Shown: piece by piece, positions 55,405 through 64,000 of the stretch
How the letters are laid out: each line of letters opens with the position of its first letter
How positions within the stretch are numbered: the first letter of the stretch is position 1
DNA from: Spizellomyces punctatus DAOM BR117
Taxonomy: Eukaryota; Chytridiomycota; Chytridiomycetes; Spizellomycetales; Spizellomycetaceae
Assembly: GCF_000182565.1 (NCBI RefSeq)
Contig: NW_015971545.1
Span: 413,373 to 477,372, forward strand
Length of the DNA: 64,000 nt
Reading direction: 5' to 3'
Made by a program: the position numbers and the translations under genes
The notes under the pieces: generated by a model
Database searches by the model: none
What the model was told of the DNA's origin: nothing
What the model saw: only the letters and a program-made list of their open reading frames with translations

Positions 55405-57723
55405 TCAAAATGGTCTCCCGCCACGACTGGCGCCACGCCACTGACCCCGCCCACCTCCATCGTAACCTCTCCCGCGCCCCCTTCCCCTTCCTCGAGGATG
55501 ACCAAATCCACGTCCCCGTCCCCATCCGCGTCCACGACCTCGTTCCCAGCCGTCACCAAACTTCTCACGTGAGGGGCCATGTAGGTCAATTGACGGTGTT
55601 TGTCGGCTCACCCTCTCGAGTACAGACTCTGCACCTGGAATCCCGCGAAGTAAATCTACATCTACATCCTCTATCCGGAATTCGGTTGGCCCAACTGTCG
55701 GTTCCTCGATCATAGAACTGGGAGCGGATGCGACAGGCGGGGTATTCACGGCCGCCGGGAACAGGGTATTTAGATTCGGTGCTGGTGGTAAATTGAAGGC
55801 ACGTTTTCGTGGCTCCGCTGGTAGATCTGAAGGAGGGGTTGAGGATGACAGGCGCGGATCACCGAGTTTCGGGTAGGAGGGTTGTTCTGTCTGAAACGGA
55901 TCTACTCGAGAGTTTGCAAACAAGTTAAAAGTGGCAGGTATTGTCGAGTCGTTGGATGGCAATTCAGGAGGTTGTCGAGGGCTGCTTTTAGCGCTACTCG
56001 AGCGGGATTCTGGTGTGAGCGCGATAGTATTTGGGATACCCAATGACGCTCGATATATGCCCACCCAATCAACGGCCCGAGGGGCTTCCTCTCCACCCTG
56101 CCCATACCCTTTCCTCTTTCGGCTGCTCCATCGCTGCTCTTCGTGTACTAGCCGTTGTACTTGTTCCTCTGTCAATTGGTCGTGCGAAAAGGGACACGAT
56201 GGCCCTTTGGCACAACCTCCTCTGGCATGAAAATAGACACAAGGCTCCAGTTTCAGATCGTGCGACCATGGGCATTCGTTCCCGCGGACGCATTGGCCTG
56301 ATTTGAAGAAACGACACGGAAGGCGTTCGCTAGGTACATATGGCTTGCCTTCCCCGGCGTGAGAGAAAGGGCAGTGGTTGCCCATGAAGCACCGGCCTGA
56401 GGCCCAGTATTCGCAAGGGGTTGTGGCAGCTCTTTCGCGGTGTTTGCGTTCCCGTTCCGCAGCGGCATGGCGGACTTGGGCTTCTTTTTGGGACTCGGAC
56501 GTAGGCACTCTTGCTTGTAATCGTGGAGAAGATGGGGCGGCCTCGGCTAGCAGGATGGGGTTGGTAACTGTGGTGCCAAATAGCAGCTCGAGTCTTTGGT
56601 GTCCTTGGAGTTTGGGTTCTGTTTCGATGTCATCCGTTTCCGGAAGAGATGAGTTGTCGGAAGCTCCATACGGTAAGTTTGGGGTGGTTACTCCCTTCTT
56701 TTTCCGTTTCTTCGACTTCTTCTTTGTCGTCTTGACCCGCTTCGCTTCCGGTCCGTCGTATGGGACATCATCAGCCTCTGATTTCCGCTTCATCAGCCGA
56801 TCCTGATCCATCCCCTGCCATTGGAGTGGGAGATGCGCTCCATTTCCATTTTGTAGCATCCAGGACATCGCAATAGGGTCAATCGCGAAAGGTCGATTCA
56901 CGTCGTCGCTCTCCGATTCTTCATTCGATGACCAATCATCGCCTTCGTCTTTAGAATCCTCCTCCAGACCTGTTTGACCTCCTTCATCGTCTGTTGATTG
57001 TTTCACTTCTGTGGTTGGCGGTTCCCACGAATCGGAAACTTCCCCTTCCTCAAGCTCACTATCTTCCGCAGAGGTTGATTGGGTAGGTAGGGCCCCGACA
57101 ATGGGTAATGCAAAAGGAGAACCAGATGACGATCTACTGCCGTTGGAAAGGAGGGAATTGATCTTTGGGGCTACAGGCCGAGTCTCCGGCGACTGTTGGA
57201 TGGGAAGTGCAAACGGCTTGAAAAATGATTGTGGTAGGGATGCGGAAGACTTCCCTCCCCTGTTATCTCCGGTGACATTGACATGATTTTTGTCAAGGTC
57301 TGGATTATGGTGCTCTTTGCCGCTTTTGTCCTTGAGCTCCAGCGGCGAGTTGGGCGATGTAGGCAAGACTGGAAGGCTAAACATATCTGATGATATAACT
57401 TCCACTTTGATCGGGCCCGCTTCATCCCGCTTTGGTGGCTCCTCTTCAATGTTGGTCGACGAGTCGGTTGAGACAACTGTATCAACAGCATGTTCCTCAA
57501 AGCCTTCTTTCAGCCCCTCACCCCAACGACCTTGAGGAATGGTAGTAGACGGAACCTCGAGAAGAGGCACCGTAATAGAGCTGCTACCCACTTGAGAAGA
57601 ATTTGGGTTTATGTATATACCACTATCAGACTGCGTTGGCAAGGGTGACGGTAGCGTACCCATAATGGCTCGACGACTCTCTGTGGTCGAGGTTTGTTGG
57701 TCTGTGTTGGGTACGTCAGACAT
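55405..57723 (-). CDS. Protein with three CCCH zinc fingers and an RG-rich tail
   Basis: A single long exon of 772 residues. The first ~420 residues are disordered and Ser/Pro/Glu-rich, with a basic cluster (KRVKTTKKKSKKRKKKG). Three tandem CCCH fingers follow: PCEYWASGRCFMGNHCPFSH, PCRFFKSGQCVRGNECPWSH and PCVYFHARGGCAKGPSCPFSH. The layout resembles animal ZC3H4/6/8 and related CCCH proteins of RNA surveillance. A second disordered region leads to a C-terminal RGG-type tail (GRGRGWGRGRGFGHPRGRGR and onward), usually RNA-binding and arginine-methylated. A nuclear RNA-binding role is likely, but orthology to ZC3H4 is not proven by what I can see. Confidence 0.85.
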   Translation of the reverse strand: MSDVPNTDQQTSTTESRRAIMGTLPSPLPTQSDSGIYINPNSSQVGSSSITVPLLEVPSTTIPQGRWGEGLKEGFEEHAVDTVVSTDSSTNIEEEPPKRDEAGPIKVEVISSDMFSLPVLPTSPNSPLELKDKSGKEHHNPDLDKNHVNVTGDNRGGKSSASLPQSFFKPFALPIQQSPETRPVAPKINSLLSNGSRSSSGSPFALPIVGALPTQSTSAEDSELEEGEVSDSWEPPTTEVKQSTDDEGGQTGLEEDSKDEGDDWSSNEESESDDVNRPFAIDPIAMSWMLQNGNGAHLPLQWQGMDQDRLMKRKSEADDVPYDGPEAKRVKTTKKKSKKRKKKGVTTPNLPYGASDNSSLPETDDIETEPKLQGHQRLELLFGTTVTNPILLAEAAPSSPRLQARVPTSESQKEAQVRHAAAERERKHRERAATTPCEYWASGRCFMGNHCPFSHAGEGKPYVPSERLPCRFFKSGQCVRGNECPWSHDLKLEPCVYFHARGGCAKGPSCPFSHDQLTEEQVQRLVHEEQRWSSRKRKGYGQGGEEAPRAVDWVGIYRASLGIPNTIALTPESRSSSAKSSPRQPPELPSNDSTIPATFNLFANSRVDPFQTEQPSYPKLGDPRLSSSTPPSDLPAEPRKRAFNLPPAPNLNTLFPAAVNTPPVASAPSSMIEEPTVGPTEFRIEDVDVDLLRGIPGAESVLERVSRQTPSIDLHGPSREKFGDGWERGRGRGWGRGRGFGHPRGRGRGRGRGYDGGGRGQWRGASRGGRPF

Positions 57724-58317
57724 GTGGTGTCCGGGGCGGTATAGAAACCACTCAAGTACTAGTTTCTTTCTTCCTTTTTTTTAATAACGATTCGAAGGTT
57801 GGCAATATGGCCGCCAGCAACGAGACGATCCGCGCATCAAGCAAGTGACCAGTACTGTTGTTACCATGGTACCCGCTGGGTCAGTCGCTGGCAGGAAATG
57901 AGACGAATGCCCAGTACAAAGATGAACTTTACGACTTTTGACACAGCACGCAGCCAACAATACGGACGGACAGAGCTGCAATATATCGATACTCTTATCA
58001 ACCTGACTGACCCATCAGTAAACGGGTGATCTTTTAGATAGATCATCCTTTTGCTTGCATGTTCAAGCACATAAAGTTCTTTCATCTACTCAACCACTAT
58101 CAGAAAAGTCAACAGTCTATTTTCCTGCTCGGAGAGTCCTTACTAGGTGATTTCGTGAAGGATTACTTGGACGAGACCGAGACTACCTCCAACTACGACA
58201 AAGCGCATCATTACGCATGTGTGACTACAAAGCACAGTCACTAAACACTCCAGTCAGCAACTCATTATCAACGTTCACTTCACTCCATCTTCCTCACATT
58301 GAAACCAAATCTCAGCT
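57724..58317. other. Divergent promoter region between the CCCH gene and CSN6, 594 bp
   Basis: No gene is seen. A 9-bp inverted repeat (GGGTCAGTC at 57878-57886, GACTGACCC at 58005-58013) is present but expected by chance in a stretch this long. Confidence 0.4.
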
Positions 58318-59833
58318 ATGGCTACCGCAATGGAGACCGACGAAGTTCCCTTCCAGACTACAAAAGTAGTTAGCGATGCTGCATCAGCATCTGGTCTCAT
58401 CATTACCTTGTAAGTTTTGTGAGCGAGGTGTGATTGCCCTTCAATATGAACACTTTTCTCTGAGCCGAGGCCTTCCCCGATGGATAGACATGCTCTCGTC
58501 ATTATAAATATATCGGATCAGTGGACACGAACGAAGATGCAGCAGGGCGACGTGAACCCAATAGGTCAGCTTTAAAGCAGTTGGCAAAATTATTACACGC
58601 TTGCACGCCAAGCTGACGACCTGCTTCCGTTCCTCCAGTCATTGGCGCCCTGCTCGGCACACAATCAGGGCGTGAGATTGAAATATTCGATTCGTATGAG
58701 CTACCATTTACAATAGTAGACGAGAAGCCTGTAATGGATAAAGTGTATTTTGTCAGCAAACAGGAGCAGCGTAAGTTGCCTCACTGGAGAGATTGAGACT
58801 GAGGATAAAGTATTGAATGTGGCTACTGACCATGATCACAGTTAGGCAAGTATTCCCTACATACGACTTTCTCGGATGGTATTCAACAGGAGCACAACCA
58901 TCTGCAACCGAATTGCATCTTCATCAACAAGTGAGTCCCACCTTGAGGAGAATTGGCCAAAGCGAGATCTGACCATCTTACGGCTTGAATCAAAAGATGA
59001 TTGGATATAACGAAAGCCCTTTATTTCTGCAACTTAACCCTCTCGTATCACCAACTGCAAAAGACTTCCCAATCTCAGTATATGAATCTATAATTGATCT
59101 CGTCGGGGGACAGGCCCAGCTCCTCTTTCTCAAATCGCAGTATAAGATTGAGACAGGAGAAGCGGAACGAATTGCCGTCGATCATGTGGCGCACGTTACA
59201 AATGCATCGACAGATAAAGGATCAACATGTAAGTATTAGAATGAGCAGAGGTACTGAAATGTGGAGGAGCTAACGTGTGCGCTGTTGTCCTGAATCAAGT
59301 AATCACACATCTTGTCGGTCAACGAAATGCAATCAAGATGCTCCATGCCCGAATCCGACTCATACATGAATATGTGTCTGATGTTGAGAGTGGTGAGTGT
59401 GCAAGGACAGGTGATCGGATGACCAGGATGACCAATACACCGCTTCTCCTCAGGTAAAATTCCAAGAGATCACAATATTATGCGCCAAATTGCAAGCCTG
59501 GCGAATAGGTTACCGACGATAGATAGTCCTGAATTTCAAGAAGAGTTTCTCGTTGTGGGTATTCACGTTACAAACTGCTTTGTTCATGGACAGTCTCTGA
59601 TGATTGGGAGCTTAGGATTATAATGACGTACTTCTCATGACGTATCTTGCAACGATAACGAAAGGGACAAGTGCTATTTCTGAGGTAAGAACTATTTACA
59701 AATGCGGGACACTGTCCAGGAAACGATGAGATTTATATACTGTCCCGATTTATAGCTGGTGGAGAAGTTCAACATGGTTGGGCCCAAACGTCCGGGAGGG
59801 TTTCCTCGTGGGCCGGCTGCGTATCTTGGGTAG
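58318..59833 (+). CDS. CSN6: COP9 signalosome subunit 6 (CSN6)
   Basis: CSN6 is the MPN-domain partner of CSN5 in the deneddylating COP9 signalosome and lacks the JAMM zinc ligands. The N-terminus is MATAMETDEVPFQTTKVVSD. The MPN fold reads HALVIINISDQWTRTK, IGALLGTQSGREIEIFDSYE, PTYDFLGWYSTGAQPSATEL, SPLFLQLNPL. The central QRNAIKMLHARIRLIHEYVS and the C-terminal LANRLPTIDSPEFQEEFLVE match CSN6 and RPN8-like tails. The end is GGFPRGPAAYLG. Seven or eight exons; the penultimate donor is near 59683 and the last acceptor near 59756. Confidence 0.94.
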
Positions 59834-59906
59834 ATCCCGGCACGCAACGTCGCACGCAACGTCATTCTCTCCAAAAATACATCTTTGGAACAGATCTTTC
59901 GCTGTC

Positions 59907-62900
59907 CTATCCATTTGGACTGAGCATTGCTTCCATATCGGCTAGCTGTTCTTTCAAGTCCTTTGAAAAAATAAGCTAATGAGAAGGCGAGGATCCAGAC
60001 ACGTGAATATTCTCACCAACCTTATATCGCGCGTATTCCCTAGCAATGGGCGCGCGATCTTCGGCGGTCTTCAATGCCCTTCCATGTTCCCTCATGAAAT
60101 CTTCCTGGAACTTGTGTAAGCGCATTTGCAGGAGCTTTTTCTCGTAACGGAGCTTTTTATATCTTCCAGAAAGGAGAGAGTGAGTTCCTTGATAGTCCGT
60201 AATAAAAGCAATGTGGTTAGCGTACTGTTTGAGGTTGTCTGACATTGGCGGATTTGGCGACATGGCTTGCTGAGTTCTGCTTGCGTCAGGTTTGGATGAG
60301 CTCTAGACAGCATTAAGGAATGACGGGCATCAACGCTCCATTCATACAGGAACGCAACAATGTGCCAGAGACATCACATTTCTCACCTCACCCTCGAGCA
60401 TAACTTTCAATGCACAATATCTTTGATACATATCCCTCATCTCCTCCCGGTCTTTCTTAGTCGGTTCAGAGTGTTTGTATAACTCCTTCAGATTAACAAG
60501 TTCCCTCTTTATAAGTGCTTTCTCAGCTGCTGCTTCTGTTTGGGAAAGGCTTGAAACGGGCCGGGATGATGAAGGTCGTGCGGGGGTTGTTGGCGTAGGG
60601 GACGTCAGCGTAGCGGCTGCATTGATTGTTCGACTCCATGAGATTTGACACAGAATGACTGGTACAAAAGCAGGCAAACGAACCTTGCAACAAAGTTTTC
60701 AACTCCTTGTACCGTGCCATGTTAGGACGTAGATCTGGTCCAGCAGTTCCACTGTCCTTGGCTTCTTTAATCTTTTTGTAGAGAGATTTCACCTCAGTTT
60801 GCATGCTTTCTGTACTGCTGGTGATGGTCGTTGATCTACTGCGCGGTTGTGGAGGGGGCTTCTCATGAGCATGAGATATTGTTCGACTGAGGGGGACGAC
60901 CATTATAATGAGCATACCGCATACGCTGTTGCCTAATGTAACCAGTTTTTTGTTTACCTTCGTTCTCGTCCCTGTGCATTGGCGTTCAGTTCAAGATCTC
61001 GCTTGACTTCGTGGCGTAATCCGGAAGGTTGTATCACAATATGGTCCAGCCTTCCACTTCGGCCCCCGGGTGAGAACGGTGTGATGGGTGTAATGGGTGT
61101 CATCCCAGTATCTCCGCGACGTCCCTCTGGTTTTCGTCGAGACAACTCTGGAGATGGAAGCGAAGTTCGTGAGGTGGCTGGCTTGAAGATACTGGTGTCC
61201 GACGAGTGCGCGGTATCTATGGATAGCGCTGGGACATGGCGGCGAGTTGAACGGGGGCTGGTTGATGCGTCTTTGAGGAGATTTGGGTCGGAGCTGTGGG
61301 AAGGACGATCCGCGCTGCGGTGCGGAGATGGAGATGAGGGATGGTGAACTTGACGTAGAAACAAAAACACTTACCTTGTTGAATGTTCAGCGGGTTCTGA
61401 TGTCTGTAAGTCTAGCTAATAATGAAGGGTTAGAACCCATATTCCGATGAATAAACAGCTATAGAGACAAACTAACGTCATTCAGACTTAGGCTTAACTT
61501 TCTCGCATTCTTTTCAACAGCCTGCCGATCCTGAGGTGGATGCGCCATCTCCCGAGTGGGACTCTTCTGCATCACCAATGCCGCTGGCGGTGGAGGGGCA
61601 GGCCTTCCTGGTGCCCGTCGCGCCTTTGGCTGACGTTGCTCGTCCGTATCGTCTTCCTCGCTTGCATGCTCGCTTTGATCCTCACTTTCTTCACTTGCGC
61701 TGTCCGTTGTTTCTGTTTCATAGGTATTTCCTTCCGTATCCCATGTTTGCATATCATTTGAAGACACGTCGTCACTGATAGGGAGTTGGAAGGAGACAGA
61801 TTTACGTTTGTTGTAAGGAGCAGCGGGACGTGCAGCGGGTGCTTGTGCAGAGCGGGATTCGGGTAGCTTTGCGCCGGCTTTATAGGAGGACTCAGAGCTT
61901 TCTGAGGAGGATTCAGAGTGGGAGGATGCGGAGTCAGAAGGGAGCTTCCGAGAGATTTTCTGCACTGGCGGACGCCGTGTAGGAGGTTTTGGTCGACTTT
62001 TTGTGGGCTTTCGGTGATGGTCAATATATTAAATTGCGCCATTTCGAACACAGTTAAACATACCAATACTAACTGCTTCTTCTCAGGAAGGGTTGCTGTT
62101 CCGCTATTCGATCTAGTCAGGAGCACGTATTTCGTTTAGTTTCTGTGTGGGCCCTTAAAGAGAGCCAGAAAATATTTCATATACCCATAAGTCCTATTTC
62201 TGCTAGCCAACTCTCCACTGCTTCGTAGAAAATCATTAGATCTTAGTTCTGAAGCACTGGAGGTCTCTTCCGGTTCGGAAACACTTGATGCGTCTGAATT
62301 AGTCGCAGAGTCATCTTTTGCATTCTCTTCGTCCTCTTCATCCGTATCCATTTTCTTGGATGCAATAGGAAATGGCCCGGATGATGCTGCCGAGTTTGCA
62401 AGCCGGCTCTGAGCCACACGAAGAGATTAGGGACATCATCAAGCTCGTAGTAAAGGTAGCATGCCAAGTAAAACCTTGAGCTCGCGAATCAACGCCTTTT
62501 GAGAAACTTTGACCTGCCCCTCGCTTCCAATGGGATCGGAGGACGATCTTGGACGTTTTGTTGACACTTGATCCACTGGTTTGACGATCTCGTCGGATTT
62601 CGTCTCAGTTAGGGTTGCGCCGCGCTTTCGGGTCTTGCTCAGGAGCTTACTGAAAACATTTCGTTGAGACGGCTGTGGATTCTCGCCTTGGATCGAGGGC
62701 ATTGGGACACTGAAGACAATTGAGACGGTTGAGAAGCTTTCTGACAGAGAGCAAATGGGATGGAGACTGCTACCTGTCGTTTCCTATTATATTTGACGTA
62801 TTGGAATCCTCAGTATTGTCATCAAGAGGGTCCTGAAATAAATCGGGTGCCTCGCTCGACTTCAAAATAATTCGGGGCTGAGTCTTGGATTTGCCATCTC

Positions 62901-63980
62901 CCGAAGTATCCTCTTGTTTCTTTATGCTCGCATTTTTAATGTCTTCTTTGAACAAAAGATCTTCATCGGTTTCCTCCTGTAATTTGAGATTGCGCGAATT
63001 AGTACCTTCACTGCCTCGCATCTCGAAGCAGAAAGGAAGGAAATGATCCCAAACACACCCACGTACCAGGCACCTACCGCCCCAAACACCTCCCCAAAAT
63101 GATCCAAAACGAACGCCAAAACCTTTGAAACCACCAAGCTTTCTGCAAAGTAGGAAGTCTGATCGGTCCCTCCTCCGTATGTTGTGGAACTTCCCGGTTT
63201 GTTTGGCTCCGATGGACACCGAAAGATATTCGGAGCAAAGACGACTGAGATGTTTGATGTGGTCATTTTGTTTTCGGAAGAGTAGAATGCTACGCGGAGG
63301 AGGTATAGTAGAAGGTACTTGAACGCGGAGCGGTTTTGTGGAGGGAGTGTTTGCAGCACCATTTGCATGTCTTCAGCGGACCCTAGGTGGTTCATGAGCT
63401 TGTTAACAACGTGTCCGCTAAGAATATCAGAGAAGGAAATCTACGTATAGGATCATCTTACCTGCAGCATCTTGTAGCTCTTGGAAATATCGCTCAGGCA
63501 CCAGAGCTTCGGGCAACTCTCGTATCCATTGTTTGAAAAGGGAGGCAACAGAGGGTATGTCCTGCTCGGGCACGTCATAAAAGTCCACGGCACCCGCTGA
63601 GACGAGTATCGTTGTTTAGGGGTCCGTGAATTTGCATGCCTAAGTTTGGCTCACTACTTACTCTTCTCTATACGCTCCCTCAGATCCTTGACAACCTTGG
63701 TAGATCCTGCAACCCTAAAGATCCCTTCTGTTCGTAGAGCTATAGATCACAAGAATAATCAGCACGCTTGCAGCCATTGTGCCTGGTTTGGGCATGAGAT
63801 TATAGAATATGCACCCTGCTCTGAGCTTAAGAATGTAACAAATTTTCGTAGCACTGTCGGAACTTTAACTTCTTCACCGTCCTTTGCTAGCGCCTGGTCT
63901 CGTGCAGTCAGTACCTCCAGAGGAGAAGCGAAAACAGCTGGCGCAGCAGCCGCTGAAAAACGACGCAGGAATTTTTTCAT
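59907..63980 (-). CDS. RhoGAP-domain protein with FAM13-like C-terminal modules
   Basis: The RhoGAP domain accelerates GTP hydrolysis by Rho-family GTPases. The start ATG (63978-63980) opens MKKFLRRFSAAAAPAVFASP, then PTVLRKFVTFL. The arginine finger is in ALRTEGIFRVAGS (about 63700-63740). DIPSVASLFKQWIRELPEAL, MVLQTLPPQNRSAFKYLLLY and NISVVFAPNIFRCP complete the domain. A long disordered Ser/Glu-rich middle follows (61.4-62.9 kb). The C-terminus has three short helical units (about 60750, 60450 and 60050), each with a helix then an ARYKELK or ARYKDLK-like motif, as at the FAM13A/B C-terminus. The end is ADMEAMLSPNG. About fifteen exons. Upstream exons beyond the window cannot be excluded. 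Confidence 0.86.
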
Positions 63981-64000
63981 CTCAATCGATGGTCTCGAAA

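Noticed and set aside
57878-58013. 9-bp inverted repeat GGGTCAGTC/GACTGACCC as a possible transposon end
   Set aside because: One such pair is expected by chance in about 600 bp, and no target duplication or longer repeat is present.

Overview
The window is nuclear DNA of a compact, intron-rich fungal genome. About 34 protein-coding genes lie close together on both strands. Introns are short (about 50-70 nt, one of 153 nt), with GTAAGT/GTATGT-like donors and TAG/CAG acceptors. Gene content points to an early-diverging zoosporic (chytrid-like) fungus. It has a fungal-type complex I NUJM subunit and an HDEL-terminated BiP. It also has a homologue of human CXorf65, a family I associate with ciliated or flagellated lineages rather than Dikarya. 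The lineage assignment is inference; I cannot name the species. I see no rRNA, convincing tRNA or CRISPR.

Layout. 1-5.2 kb: 3' end of a ZC2HC1-like C2HC zinc-finger gene (+), SRP72 (-, 13 exons), an unexplained 785-bp gap, and a rhomboid protease (-). 5.4-11 kb: proteasome beta subunit PSMB4/Pre4 (+), a small unknown gene (+), and a 918-residue coiled-coil protein (-). 11-16 kb: cytosolic lysyl-tRNA synthetase (+), CXorf65 homologue (-), and RNA polymerase III subunit RPC3/RPC82 (+). 16-22 kb: ALG1 mannosyltransferase (+), tRNA-dihydrouridine synthase DUS2 (-), and an F-box-like protein (+). 22-28 kb: DNA topoisomerase II (-). 28-36.8 kb: UTP15 (+), APC11 (-), a coiled-coil protein (+), an intronless methyltransferase with a zinc knuckle (+), NUJM (-), EAF7/MRGBP (+), and a Pof1/NMNAT-like protein (-).

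36.8-45 kb: a Munc13-like C2/MUN protein (+), then the ER chaperone BiP (+) with a clear TATA/CCAAT promoter. A 702-bp Tc1/mariner-type terminal-inverted-repeat element follows; it carries a possible small spliced ORF of its own. 45-55 kb: a small acidic protein (+), an RRM/RS splicing factor (+, with an apparent frame break), a PRPP-synthetase-like protein (-), a nucleoredoxin-like protein that lacks one active-site cysteine (+), DNAJC9 (-), AHA1 (+) and IES6/INO80C (+). 55-64 kb: a three-CCCH zinc-finger protein (-), COP9 signalosome subunit CSN6 (+), and a RhoGAP protein with FAM13-like C-terminal modules (-) that begins just inside the window end.

The genes are mostly unrelated housekeeping functions, as is normal for a eukaryotic chromosome; there is no operon or gene cluster. 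Loose themes are proteostasis (BiP, AHA1, DNAJC9, PSMB4, APC11, CSN6, rhomboid), RNA and translation (SRP72, KARS, RPC3, DUS2, UTP15, SR protein) and chromatin (TOP2, EAF7, IES6). I found no convincing new multi-gene system. The most unusual items are the cargo-bearing inverted-repeat element, the methyltransferase/zinc-knuckle fusion, the degenerate thioredoxin-fold and PRPP-synthetase proteins, and the three FAM13-like modules on the RhoGAP protein. Exon coordinates were derived by hand from splice signals and reading-frame continuity. Where I list exons the lengths sum to whole codons; other genes are given as spans.
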